Below are positions 1 through 11,235 of a stretch of DNA of 32,394 bases, in pieces. Position numbers and translations under genes: made by a program. Where the stretch lies: the NCBI GenBank assembly GCA_036897625.1, contig JAYMTA010000283.1, forward strand, positions 1 to 32,394. Direction: 5' to 3'. The stretch comes from Pelargonium cotyledonis. Its lineage: Eukaryota; Streptophyta; Magnoliopsida; Geraniales; Geraniaceae. Under the pieces are notes generated by a model that ran no database searches, was not told where the DNA came from, and saw only the letters and a program-made list of their open reading frames with translations. Position 1 is the stretch's first letter. The number at the start of each line of letters is the position of its first letter.

Positions 1-733
1 GGAGGGGTAGGGGGAGGGGCGCGGGGCGGGGGGTTGTTCGACTAACCTTTCAGGTTTAAACCTTGAGAAGTTATTGCTTGTCGGTATGTTGCCAACTAGG
101 TTGTTATAAGACACATTTCTGCATAGATACAGTTAAGAAGGTGGTACATTATACACATTATCATAAATATGACATTAGAAGGAAATACAACTTTGAGTCG
201 ACATAAGCTTCAGGGCAGTAAGACTAAGGCAGCTCATCAGTGATGTCAAATCCCCAGATAAATTGTTTTTTACTAGCCTCCTGCATATTTTGTATGAAGG
301 TGTTATGGAAATACGCTTCGTAGAGATGTAATGTCAAATTCAGAACCATACACCAGTATTATGACTATTCCTTTCTGTAGCAGGGCAGGGCCACATGAAT
401 CCTAAGTAGAATATTCTAATATCAAAATGCAATCATATAAAAGTACCAAACCATAAATCTCAAGGCAAATTTAATCAAGTTAACATCATTAAAACCAGCA
501 AAAAGATTTCAATATAAATGAAAAGGTAAAAAATATTTATTTGACTGTAGTACCCCACGCAAAATGACTAGGAGAAAATTTCACATGATCTGCACTAAAA
601 ATTTCATTCCTGGAAAGGGTAATGTGGCATCAAATTAGCATCACTACTGGATAAACTAGTAGCCAAATGTTCATGACATGCAATCTTGCATCTGCATAAA
701 GCCATATCTACAAGTTACCAACAGATAGCTTAC
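1..733 (-). other. Probable intron 20 of the ERECTA-type gene (open at left edge)
   Basis: After the donor of exon 20 (GT at 733-732 on the minus strand) I find no sequence resembling the next ERECTA exon, which would encode the last LRR and C-terminal cap. The remaining 733 bases are AT-rich apart from the G-rich tract at the very edge. I read this as the start of an intron at least about 730 bp long, whereas every other ER intron placed here is shorter than about 450 bp. Nothing else is recognised in it. Confidence 0.55.
4..33 (+). other. G-rich tract, potential G-quadruplex
   Basis: Five runs of four or more G (4-7, 10-14, 16-19, 23-26, 28-33) are separated by loops of one to three bases, which satisfies the usual G-quadruplex pattern. 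The G-rich strand is opposite to the ER sense strand, so it would be the template strand if this lies inside the ER gene. It is strikingly GC-rich in an AT-rich neighbourhood and lies exactly at the window edge. A sequencing or assembly edge effect is therefore possible. Confidence 0.5.
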
Positions 734-3700
734 AGAGAGAGCATGTTCTGAAGCTGACTTAGTTCCTGAGGTATGGAGCCAGATAGGTGATTATTTGAGA
801 GATCTCTACAATCCAGAGGTATAAAAGAAGATGTTATGAAGGGAACAAGAAAGCTTAATAATATCTAAAGCTGCATCAGTTAGATTTTTTACATATCCAT
901 AACACTTCTTAAATTTCCAAATTCTGCAGGGATAAATCCTGTTAAATGGTTTCTGCTTAGATTCCTACCATGGATAACAGCAAGAGTCAGCAGGAAGCAA
1001 AACTAACATAAACAGAAATTTCCAAGAAGCAAAACTCACAGCTTAAGAAGATGTTCCAAATCACCAAGGGGAGATGGAATGGAGCCACTAATTTTGTTGT
1101 TTGATATGTCCCTGAGCAGAAAGTATACATAAAGAACAGATGCAAGAAAATATGAAGACCAGTACATTCAAATTCCAGTGATACTTACAAAGTATCCAAA
1201 TTACCAATCCAAGAGAGCTCAATTGGAATAGGACCCTTAAGATTGTTGGAAGAGAGATTCCTGACGTGGCCATTAATACATCAAAGTTAGAAGCCTTATG
1301 GAAAACATTCTTGGTTAAGTACTAAATGGGAATGACTTGTGTGCATAAATGTTGTCGCATGTCATATGTTCAAGCAATGAGGCAGTAAAATCCATGATGG
1401 GGAATGCAAATGCCATTGATAATGACTTGGTTTTTAAGGCCAGGAGAGAACTCAAACTCCTAGGGTGATATGATATTTAAAAAACATGCAGGATGGTTTT
1501 CAATATTAATAGAATACGCAGTCTTAAGTACTTGAGCAAAACTTCAGCTGATTAACAAATGAGACTTACAAGTAAGTCATACTCTCCAATCTCTGAAACC
1601 CTAGCGGGATTGTTCCATTCAACTTATTACCATGCACATTGCTGGCATCAAATGAACTGGTCAATAATCATCTTGAAGAAAACCAATATTTTACAGAATT
1701 AAGTAACATATTAAAGGCTAAGACGCTAAGTGCTTACAGACTGTTGAGATTTGTACATGAGCTTAGATTATCAGGAATAGGCCCTTCAAGGTTGTTATTC
1801 GCAACATTCCTGCAAGAATGTTGTATTAGCAACATCAACTTATGACATGCAAAACTGCTCAAAACAAAATATTTCATCATACAGAACGTACAGATCAAAC
1901 AAATCAGTGAGTTGACCAAGCTCTGCTGGAATATGCCCTGTGAGGTGATTATCATTCAATTCCCTGCAGAGGCAGCATAAAACTTAGTCGAAGTACTCTG
2001 TTAATAATTGTACGTAATAAGGAAGCAGCATCTACGAAAAAACTGTAGCTGATGACATGTCCTAATCCAACTTTTACAAAGGAGATACAACGGAGCGAGA
2101 GAATTGATCTATTTAACAAGTGTTGCAACAATGAGATCATATGGCCCCAAAATTGTACACACGGCCAAATGCCACTAGACGTAAAAATACGATAAATGCG
2201 AACTAAACCCACAGTAAAAATTTACTTCCTTAACCAAATGATTTTGCCAGTGGAAGGGATGTCTAGTTCACTAGGTCCTCAATTATGAGAAATACTGAGC
2301 AGTGATGTGAAAGGAGTCTGAAGATAATATCCGTACAAATAATGAAGTTTGGTTATGTTTCCAAGCTCAGGAGGAATGGATCCAGTCAGCTTGTTGCTGT
2401 GCAAATACCTACAGCATTTGGCATTTTCCAACCAAAACATTAGAAATACGTACCAGTTACGACAAAAAAACAAATAAAATTAGTGTTGCCAGTCATTCAA
2501 CAAATATTCTGTATTATGATCATTGTGGAAGTTCAGACAAATGAAACATTAAAGCATAATCAATATTTTCTTTGATATTTGAAAGAGCTCATGGCCAGGT
2601 ATAATAAATGTAAAACTAGATGTACAGCAAAACATACTTACAATTTCTCTGTGTAAGTCAAATTTCCTAAAATTGGAGGAATGGGTCCACTTAAATTGTT
2701 GCAACTTAAATCCCTGGATTGGACAATAGTATAAGACCAAATTTTAGTTTATGTATAAAAGACACTTTGTAGAGCTAAAAATCCCAAAAGAAAACACTGA
2801 ACTTAGACAGGTAAAACTTTATGTAAAAGATATTTAAAAGGCACTTACAAAACAGCAAGTGCCTGCATCAATCCGATCACAGAAGGAATTTTCCCTGAAA
2901 GATGATTACCTTGCAGAGATCTACCAAGAACAATTCAATACAGAAACAAATCGTCAAGTTAAGTAATATAGCCACATATCAAGATTATTTCAAGGTCAAG
3001 ACCTCAAATATGGAACTTACAATGTAGCTACTTGTAGGAACCCAATGTTGAATGGAATCTCTCCTGTTAGCTGATTGTACGACAAGTCCCTTCCAATTAA
3101 GAGAAAGAAAACTTTTAAAACAATTGATCAAGTTTGATAGTTTGCAAAAATCGGGCCTCATTGAATCGGAATACGTACAAGACCTGAAAGGAAGTGCAAT
3201 TGCCTACACTCTCAGGAATGCTGCCAGTCAAACTATTGTTCCTAACATCACTGCATAAAAATGGAATTACAATGAAAGGTAGATTTTTTTTTTCTTGCTC
3301 GGTGACAATGAAAGGTAGATGAAGTGTCTTGAATGAGATGAACACCAAGAGAGGACTAGTTGTCAAGATAACTTACAAATACCATAACTCAGTTAGCTGG
3401 CACATATCTGGAGAGAGTGAGCCCACCAAATTGTTTCCTCGCAAACCACTAAAAATAATGAAGCGATAGATCATAAGAGAGAAACAAGATCAGAAAATTA
3501 CTCTGAAATATCTTGAAGAAACCACTGTATCATAATCAAATATTTGTTGTGCACTTACAGATACTGCAGAACTTCATTCCAATATATGAGCCGTGGTATT
3601 TCCCCACTAAGTTTATTCTGTGCCAGGTCTCTGAAAAAGATGGCACATTACATTAGATTTCGACCTCGATTCATTTAATTAAACAATAAGGTGAAGGGGG

Positions 3701-5184
3701 TGAAGAAGTTTATTATAGAGAACTTACAAAATCTTCAAGTTCGGAATCTGAGACAATGTTGAAGGAATTGGTCCAATCAACTGATTGTTTTTTAGGATTC
3801 TACACAAACATTCAAACAATCAAACTCATTAAGTTTAAAATAGCAACAGAAGGAGCCATCAGCATAACCACAGCTAAATGAAACCTTGATGGGACCTTAC
3901 AAGTGTTCCAGTAGTTTCAACTTTGAAATTGAAAATGGTATGTCTCCATAAATCTCATTAAATGACAAATCTCTACAAGAAAAGGTCAGCTAATCAGTAA
4001 TAAAAGTAAATTAATATATTAGATTAATCTACAATACAGGTGATTGAATATTAAGAGAGCCCACTTTTGTATACAGAACATACATGTTTCTCAGAGAAGA
4101 ACAGTCTCCAATCTCATCTGGTATCTGCCCAGAAAGCCGATTTCCCCTCAGATCACTGCTCATAGAAGTCCATATCACTGAGTTATTTTGTGCACAATCC
4201 ATTAGGAAAATTACAGTATACATCTTATGACATTGAAGAAAATAACAAAATCCTGGAGAAAATTTCCAAGGAAACAAACAGAGCTTTGGCTTAAGCTTCA
4301 AGATATGCATGTAAAGAGGAGAGTACATGGTAAGTAGGCCCTTGAGATCTCCTATAGCTGGTGATAATTCCCCTTCAAGATTCAAACCTGACAGATTACT
4401 GCAATTGTAGAGAGGAAGCAAACACAGAAAACAATTCAATAAAGACATAAAAGAAGCAAACTGAGGCAGCTACAAAACCAAAAGTCTTAAAATCAAGAGA
4501 AAGCTTACAGTGCAATGACATTGAAGGTCACATTATCACAAACAATCCCTTTCCAAACACAATAATCTGAAGAAGGTGAGTTGGTCCAATCATAGAGAAC
4601 ATTGTCCACATCCCTAAAAGATTTCTTAATCTCCAGCAGTGTTGCTCCTTTTATACATATTAACAAGTAGTAATGTTGAATTAGAAGACAAAAATCAGAA
4701 CTTTAGAACATGAGCAATGAAAAAACTCAACTTCCAAAACCGAAAGGCATGCAAACTTGAGGGCTTAGTGGAAGAAGAGCAACCATGGAGTCAACCAAAT
4801 TCAATAAAGAAATAAATAAGACAAAAAGTGAAACATGTCAAACAATATAATATTAAATCTGGAAAACATAAATAAACTAAACAACCTAGCACCAAAAATT
4901 TATGGTGTAGTGTAGCCCCACTAAATTAAAGGCTGTGGTTTCAGGGAAGAGAAATGAAACACAGTTTTGAGCTTCCAGTTCCAAATACTGTAGAAAATTT
5001 TCCAACGGTTTCTTCCTTGCTTCATTTTCTGGCGAGCCAAACAGACCCAAAAGAAAAACCCATCAAGTTGCGGAATAGAAAACATACCATCTTCTGAGTT
5101 CACGAGGCCGGAGCTGAAGCAGAGGAGAAAAACAAGGACGAAGCCGAAGCGAAATGCCATGAAAGCCCCTGCAAAAGACCTCAT
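734..5184 (-). CDS. ER: ERECTA-type LRR receptor-like kinase, N-terminal part (20 exons, 3' end outside window)
   Basis: Exons on the minus strand: 5184-5088, 4647-4509, 4398-4327, 4155-4084, 3972-3901, 3799-3728, 3630-3559, 3448-3377, 3250-3179, 3089-3021, 2920-2849, 2713-2642, 2408-2337, 1963-1892, 1809-1738, 1641-1570, 1260-1189, 1111-1040, 964-893 and 805-734. All join in frame with GT-AG introns and give about 510 residues. The first ATG is at 5184; a second at 5160 (residue 9) fits the family's usual start better and begins the hydrophobic signal peptide. Exon 2 carries the LRR N-terminal cap with the YCVWKGIVC cysteine pair. Exons 3-20 each encode one LRR (for example GEIPFNIGFLQVATL, GSIPPELGNITKLHYL). 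The repeats match Arabidopsis ERECTA more closely than ERL1/ERL2, notably DLSNNHLSGSIPQELSQLQN. Known family role: plasma-membrane receptor for EPF/EPFL peptides, acting in organ growth and stomatal patterning. The transmembrane and kinase parts lie off the left edge, so kinase integrity cannot be judged. Confidence 0.95.
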
Positions 5185-5760
5185 TTTGCACACGGAACCA
5201 TCCCGCTCTCGACCAACAGCGACGTATTTTGGTTTCCAGAGCTAAAAACAGAGAACCCAGAAAGTATTTCCCAGAAAAGACATGCTGGCGAGTCCGTACA
5301 CGAACCAGAGTTGCTGTAGAAGACGCTCAGTTTCGATCTTTCTAGTTTCTTCACACCCACCACATTCAAGGATACTCCGGATAGGGGGACTTTATTTAAA
5401 GCATTGTTGACCAAAGTGAAAAGCAGCAGCAAAACCTTGAGCTCATTAGCTTTTGAATTGTTCAATCACATTGTTACCTTTCTCTATCTCTCCCTAAATG
5501 CAGAACAGAGCTCATGGTCATGGTCATTGTCAAAGCAGAGTTCACAGAGGAGAGAGAGAGAGAGGTGAAACAACGCAATGACATGGAGAAGAAGTAGAGC
5601 GAGAAAATTATTTGCACAGATAAAGTTAAAAAAGAAACGCAGAGAGGCCACTGCTCTGCCATAAAACCTGCAACTCTCTCTAAGCTGTCCCTATCTAATT
5701 TTCCCATTTTTCTTTATATACATATATTATCTGGAAAACAAAGTAGAATCATTGATGGCT
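5185..5760 (-). promoter_or_regulatory. ERECTA 5' leader and core promoter region
   Basis: Immediately upstream of the ER start codons. A TATA-like TATATAAAGA on the minus strand lies at 5720-5711, which would place transcription start near 5690-5680 and give a leader of about 500 nt. The leader contains a CT-rich tract (GA on the plus strand, 5548-5565), common in plant 5' leaders, and several ATGs upstream of the main start. A leader intron cannot be excluded. The TATA assignment and leader length are inferred, not demonstrated. Confidence 0.4.
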
Positions 5761-6405
5761 CTGTGTTTCGCATCATGAGTCACTCTCTGTGTTATTTTTC
5801 TTTTCGCAGAATGGGCAAATTTCACTCTCCTTTATTCACCGTAATCAACCGTGTATGTAGCATAACCGATATTTTCGTTTGTGCAGGTTTGAATTTGGCG
5901 AGTGATGATTCCGGCGTTGACAACGAAAAGTAAGATAGCAGTTATGGCAGAATTAAGTGTGAAGAGAGTTCGAGATGGCTCTCGCGATAGGAACAGGTCA
6001 CAGACAGATCGGATTCAGGGGGCAGGTGAGGTCCTGGATGTTCAGCCTCCCCACGGTCTGTGATTTGGTGCGTTTGGCCCCGTGGTAGGACCAGGTCACG
6101 GCAAGCCATGGTTCATTCGTTCTGGTTTGGGTAGAGAGTGGTGCCAACGAGTTGTGGTTGGCATTGGTTAGACAATTCGGGGGAAGGATTTCTCAGTGCC
6201 CCTTTTCGTTTTTTTATTCGTGTGGATCTGGTTTAGGAGAGTTTCTAACTTCGGTTTTTTAGCGTTTTTAGTCCGGTTTACTTCTATTTTAATCGGTTTG
6301 ACTAGGTTTCGGTTCGTTTTGTTTTGTTTTGTTTTGTTTTCCGTTTGTTGCTTGTACCGATGTGTTTATCTCTAATGAAGTTTCCTTTAGCTTTCGTTAA
6401 AAAAT
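5761..6405. other. Gene-free stretch, possible LINE-derived sequence of unclear type
   Basis: There is no open gene here. From about 5930 the plus strand has a short stretch encoding a basic segment (around VKRVRDGSRDRNRSQ) like the C-terminal tails of plant LINE ORF1 proteins, but it breaks up quickly. A (TTTTG)n run lies at about 6315-6340. The end (AATGAAGTTTCC and TTCGTTAAAAAA, about 6375-6405) resembles a LINE 3' terminus. It may be a separate 3' fragment lying directly before the larger relic, or the 5' part of that relic with an internal deletion. Confidence 0.25.
6315..6340 (+). repeat. (TTTTG)n simple repeat
   Basis: About five tandem copies of a TTTTG unit lie in a T/G-rich stretch just before the LINE relic. 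No function is inferred. Confidence 0.7.
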
Positions 6406-9400
6406 ATGATAGGCTACTCGAAATAAGGTAGCTTTGGATTCCATGTACCCGGACAAAGCACCGGTCCAAATGGCTTTGACCTGAGACTTTTTAGCAGTTT
6501 TGGCATGTGATTGGTGACGACGTTATTGCGGCTTGCTTATCAGTGCTTCGAAGTGGTCGCATTCCGAAAAAGCTCAATGAAACAATCATGGTTCTAATGC
6601 TGAAGAACAATGAGTCGCATTCTATTTCCAACTTGCGATCAATCACATTGTGTAACATGGGTTAAATTTCATAAATGGGCTAAATATAATGGCTCGAGCT
6701 TTCCATGTTAAAAGGTCAACCTTATTAGTAAGGTTTATCCATCTGCAAACGAGCCGGAGACCACAAGGGGAGGCAATATAAACGGGCCAAGTCTGGATCA
6801 AAATCTGCTCTGATACCATGTTAAATTTCATAAACGGGCTAAATATAATGGCTTGGACTCTCCATACTAAAAGGGGTCAACCTTATTAGTAGGGTTTGAC
6901 CTCCACCATTATATTTAGCTCATTCTCTTTATATTTATCCGATGTAGGATAATTACCACTTCAACTATAAGTTGGTCTTGAAGACACTGGCTACTAGACT
7001 GAAGCCTATTCTTGACAATATCATTTAGGATAATCAAAGCGCTTTCATCCCGGGTCAACTTATAACTGATAACATATGTGTTGCCAACGAGATATTCCAT
7101 TTTATTCGTAGGAAAAGCTAAGGTTATGTTGAATGGGGGGTGCTGAAGCTTGATATGGCTAAGGCCTATGATAATGTATAATGGGCTTTTCTGAAAGGTA
7201 TGCTAGAAGCAATGGTGTTTCATGCTAGATGGATTTCTCTTTATCCTGAGTTGAGTTCAGTTAGTCAATTTATGTGTTGAGTTTGAGGGTGGTCTTTCAT
7301 ACCAATTTGGAGTTAGCCATGAAATTCGTCAGGGTGACCCTATATCACCTTATTTGTTTCTAATCGTTGTCGAAGATTTATCCTGTTTGTTGCGGGACAG
7401 AGAAGCTAGGGGTGAGGTATGAGGTTGTGAGGTAGTCTGAGGTGCTCCCTCTGTTTTTTTATCTATTATTCGTTGAAGACGTGTTAATTTTCTTCTAAGA
7501 TCTAGTTGAGGAGGTCGCAGTTCTTAAATAAGTCTTGAGTATAATGAATCATGTTTAGGGAAAAATGAATTATACAAAATCAAACTGTTGCTCAACGGTA
7601 ATATGTCAATCTCAATCAAGAATCAAATTGCGGGTTGTTTGAGCGTGTAGTTAGTTCAATCGATCAACAAATACTTGAGTGTCCCGATTTGTGTGTGTGG
7701 GGAGGGGGCAAGTGAGAATGTTTAATTAGCTCGCTTTTTTAGAGGTTCAAATTTGGGTTTTGACATGGTCTGCTCAAGTTTTGTAAAGGTGGATAAAAAA
7801 GTTCTGATCAAGGCTGTGGCGCAAACCATTCCGACGTACTACATGAGAGTGTTCCTGTTGCCACTCTCTACATATAGCAATATTGAGTCGGTTAACAGTT
7901 CATTTTAGTGGAAGTATGGTAAGGTTGTTGCTCAGGGTCTCCATTGAAAGTCATGAAATGTTTTGTGTTCAAGTAAGACTGCCCGAGGAGGGGGGGTGTC
8001 ATCTGTTCAATCTTGCTTTATTGGGGAAAGCAGTTATGGAGGCTTGATCTGACTTCGAAGTTGTTATTCAATCTGATTTTTAGGGCTAAATATGTTATGA
8101 GTGGTTCAATCTTTGAAGTTCCGTTGGGATTGGATCCAAATTACATTTGGAGGAGCATCCATGCAACTCAAGTATTGATCAGACCGGGCAACCCTATTCG
8201 AATTGGTTCAGGCTTCTTCATCCGTGCTCTGCCGGATTCATGGGTTTCTGAGTTCCCAAGTATCATCCCTCAGTTAAGGTTGGAGGTCGCAGAGGTTGTA
8301 TCACCATATTTATTTGTGGTCGACCTTCAGGATTAGTTTTTGAGATGAAGGGATATTGTACAAATTCAGTAGAGCACTCAGGTTTATGACGACACTTGGT
8401 TCTGGGTTCGAGAGATGAAGGGTAAATACATTGTTAAAAGTGGGTATGCTTCCTAGTCAAGCTCGCTCATTCCGATTGAGACATTTTCCTTTATTTGGAC
8501 GTCTATATGGGCTGCTTTGGTGCAAGGAAAAGTGAAACACCTATTTCGAATAGCATTGGCGGGTACTTTCTCATTTGTGAGAGTTTGGGGTATTGTTGAG
8601 TGGAGTTATCGACTAATTGTCCTCGCTGTAATGAGATTCACGAGTCAGTATGCCATGGTCTTATTCATTGTCCTTTTGTTATAAGCTTGTGGGCCTGTTT
8701 GGGGTTGGAAGGTCTTTGTGCAAGCTCTTGACGAGTGGTTCCAATTGTTAGCCGATCCGAATAACGTTGACCTTCTCGCTCAAACTATATATTTTGGTTA
8801 GGGAATATGCATGGAAGTTCAATAATGAGGGTGTGTTGAACAAAAAATGGTGATCAGTCGTTGAGCTTGCCTCTATAGCTTTTCCATGTGGAATGCTTAG
8901 TCCTCTATTCGTTGTCACAATTCTGCTGTCCGACAACCAATTAATTGTGTGAGTAGGAAACATCAGTCGATGGTCTATTTTGTGAAAGTTAACACGGACA
9001 GTGCTGTATTTGAGGTGACATCTAGATCATGGGGATGTTAGGTGGCACGATCGGCTTTCAATGTAGTGTTGGGAGGCAGGAGGATTAGACGGTATGGTGT
9101 GCTGGACCCGAAACTCGTGGAAGCTATGACTATTCACAAGATGCATTCGTTAATGACAACTCGTGGATGAGACTATCATCATTGAGTCGGACACGAAGTT
9201 TGTTATTGACGTAATTAAGACCGGATGTGAGGGATTTTCTAGTGCCTTAAGTTTTTTTTAGCTAGTTTTACTTGTGTGGAGTTTCATTTTGCTAATCGGG
9301 TTGTCCATTCGCTAGATAGATCATCTGTTTCTATTCAAAGAGGTGTCGATTGGGTCGGGGCATCATGTTCGGCTCAATTTTCTGACATTGTATTATTGGT

Positions 9401-9455
9401 TTTTATGAATTAATCTAAGTACTACTTTCTCCTTAAAAAAATAAAAATTATTTGA
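6406..9455 (+). mobile_element. Old L1-type LINE relic (RT, connection and RNase H regions)
   Basis: Fragments in all three plus-strand frames follow the order of a plant L1-type LINE ORF2. Reverse transcriptase is seen near 6440-6655 (APGPNGF-like and FRPISLCN-like pieces) and 6970-7480 (DNQSAFIPGQLITDN, LKLDMAKAYDNV, a degraded RQGDPISPYLF). A 3' RT piece near 7800-7960 reads LIKAVAQTIPTYYMRVFLLP. A C-terminal RNase H-like region follows at about 8980-9400 (VKVNTDS; late VVHSLDRSSVS). The sequence ends in an A-rich tail (9435-9450). Stops and frame changes are frequent throughout, so it is long dead. It lacks recognisable endonuclease and ORF1, so it is 5'-truncated or internally deleted. 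No clean target-site duplication was found. It is clearly older than the LINE at 21093-27317. Confidence 0.8.
6658..6963 (-). mobile_element. Small LTR-type (TRIM-like) remnant nested in the LINE relic
   Basis: This roughly 300-bp block interrupts the LINE reverse transcriptase region. Two direct repeats, 6658-6733 and 6819-6897, share most of about 75 bases. Next to the right-hand repeat, on the minus strand, is TGGTATCAGAGC (6818-6807), the classic primer-binding site complementary to initiator-methionine tRNA. The right repeat begins with TG on the plus strand (CA at its minus-strand 3' end), as LTRs do. With no coding capacity and very short repeats, it fits a terminal-repeat retrotransposon in miniature or a deleted LTR element. 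It is a broken fossil, younger than the LINE it sits in. Confidence 0.6.
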
Positions 9456-10682
9456 ATAAAATTATTCGTTATGAAAAAAAAGGGTCTTTACTCTCTCTTT
9501 CACTTTGCCGTTTTGAGACTCAGGTAGCATTTCGGATACAATTGTTTTTAATTTTCTAAGCGACAACAATCTTTTTTTATTTTTGAAATAGCAAATTGCG
9601 GTCTCTCTCGTTAAGATAATGAGTTTTGTTTTGATAGCACCGCTCGCAAAGTCAAAGCGTATGTGACCCCCCTGCAGTTTTATGCTTGAGAGAACCATTA
9701 TGTGCGGGGAGTCGGAGGTCGACGTAATCGCCTTGAGTCTTGGGTAAGCCTGAAAAAGGACGCCCGAGTACAAATGCAGTTACGAACATGTGGGACAAAA
9801 CAATTAATTATATAATGTCCAATTCACACTTTTAATTCATTGTTCTGAGTCGATTGCATGATTTACATTACTTTGATGCACAACTTTCTCGCCTTTATCG
9901 GATCAATTGTAGTATATTGTATTGTTTATTTTACTTTAATTGTTTTATCTCTTCCATCATAATTAATTTATCACTTTTTAGAGTAGAACTACTTTTAAGT
10001 CTGAATGATTATTCGTAGTTACCAAAGTCTCTAAGAATCGATAACTTATTGCGAATCCACGCCGTCAATAAACAAATTCAACAATACCTTAACTCGGTAT
10101 CAAAACAACTGATCGCTATTTCATCGAGAGACATCACAGTAAGTTATACGTGGAGTTAAAGCTGTTATTGACGGGTAGGGGCCCGTAGAAGTGGGGCCCG
10201 GTTAAATATGATGGGTCTCCTCTCCACACCTTTATTTACCTCTGACATAACCATAGTAAAAAAAAAAATAGAAAAAGTTAGCCGTTAATAAATTTTGAAT
10301 AATGAAGTTGTCTGTGTGCCCCTCGGGAAGGGAAGCTCGTTTGTCTCTATCTCTCTCTCCTTCCTATTTGGGTCCCACCACCCACCACTCCCCTGTGACA
10401 TCTGACGACACGTCGTTTTCACATTGTCTTTGTCGTCTTCTATTATTCTCTATTTTACTAATCATAATTACAGTGAATAATTAAAAGTGTTAATTCGGGT
10501 TTAAAAGTGGGATCTGAATGATATGCTCCCTTTGTCACGGTATGCTTCTTCTAACCCCAACATCTATTAATATATGACACTTTATTTATTTTATTCATTT
10601 TTTTTTGTAAAATTCTATTTGTAACTAACTATACGTCACAACAACTTGGGTTTGCGTCATGTGTTCATGTTACTATAAATTA
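9456..10682. other. Intergenic stretch without a recognised gene
   Basis: AT-rich spacer; no ORF here looks real on either strand. About 9470-9780 is more GC-balanced and could be repeat-derived, but I cannot assign a family. At about 10165-10205 there are two GGGCCC-containing motifs (GTGGGGCCCGG), and at 10365-10390 a GGGTCCCACC pyrimidine-rich stretch. Both resemble TCP-type binding sites, but no gene follows them, so I assign no function. Confidence 0.5.
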
Positions 10683-10949
10683 ACGGTCCTCCGCTCTAAA
10701 ATAAATGTTTTGGTTCTAATTTTTGTAAAAGTTATGAATTACAAAATAATTTATTGTATTTCTAATATAATCTCACTTTCTCCACCTACATTTTATCTGC
10801 ACCTCATGTGCAGATTTGTCCATGTCCATAAGTGACAAGGATAATATAGAAAGAACACTAATATAATAGCATAAAAATAAAAACAAGACATTTATTTTAA
10901 GACAAAAAATTTAGACAAACGATACACTCATTTTGAGACGGAGAGAGCA
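10683..10949. mobile_element. Stowaway-like MITE (Tc1/mariner-type), decayed
   Basis: The left end reads TCCTCCGCTCTAAAATAAAT. The right end, reverse-complemented, reads CTCTCCGTCTCAAAATGAGT. Both match the well-known Stowaway terminal consensus (CTCCCTCCGTCTCAAAAT...), differing mostly by transitions. Inner inverted repeats near 10693-10720 and 10880-10905 (TAAAATAAATGT) continue the symmetry. The element is about 267 bp, AT-rich, has no coding capacity, and is flanked by TA dinucleotides (10681-10682 and 10950-10951), the Stowaway target. Exact boundaries may be off by a few bases. Confidence 0.65.
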
Positions 10950-11181
10950 TAAAATTGACCATTTTCATCCACTTGTGTTCACAAAAATTATATTTTATGT
11001 TATGGTTGATGCACTGTTTATTGTGATGCTCTGTTATCACATTCTTTTGGGATGCTCAACAGCTCGGGCTGTTTACTGTAGTTTGTTTCATCTTCATGTT
11101 TTCCTTCTTTCATTTTTTTGACGTTTGTACTTCATTTCTCCTTTGAAACTTAATGAAAGAATTTTGTTGACAAAAAAAAAA
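10950..11181 (+). mobile_element. Possible 3' fragment of a LINE
   Basis: The stretch ends with CTTAATGAAAGAATTTTGTTG followed by an A-run (11172-11181). This is the usual look of plant LINE 3' ends (a TTAATGAAA-type motif just before poly(A)). The preceding bases hold no clear conserved protein domain. The assignment rests only on this terminal resemblance. Confidence 0.3.
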
Positions 11182-11197
11182 TTAACACCTTAAAAGG

Positions 11198-11213
11198 TAC
11201 CAACCGGTTGGTA
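11198..11213. repeat. Perfect 16-bp palindrome
   Basis: TACCAACCGGTTGGTA equals its own reverse complement. It lies between the A-run at 11172-11181 and the SINE, and has no gene next to it. CCAACCGG-type sites can bind plant transcription factors, but nothing here shows such a role. Confidence 0.6.
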
Positions 11214-11223
11214 TATGTGCAAA

Positions 11224-11235
11224 AATTATGTTGAT
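11224..11235 (+). repeat. Target-site duplication, 5' copy, of the SINE
   Basis: AATTATGTTGAT is repeated exactly at 11476-11487, just after the poly(A) tail. A perfect 12-bp duplication is typical of LINE-mobilised SINE insertions. Confidence 0.85.

Noticed and set aside
734-4400. Regularly spaced similar segments as a tandem repeat or CRISPR-like array
   Set aside because: The periodicity comes from leucine-rich-repeat exons separated by unrelated introns of varied length.
5474-5707. 77-residue minus-strand frame as a conserved upstream ORF of ER
   Set aside because: Its ATG lies only a few bases from the TATA-like element, so it would be upstream of the expected transcript start. The peptide is low complexity with no recognisable conservation.
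8013-8336. 107-residue plus-strand frame as an independent gene
   Set aside because: It falls inside the old LINE and reads like its connection region between RT and RNase H (AKYVMSGSIFEV, then WRSIHATQVLI).
10302-10484. 60-residue plus-strand frame after a promoter-like GC-rich stretch
   Set aside because: It is a low-complexity Ser/Leu peptide from a CT-rich run, with no domain and no continuing exon found.
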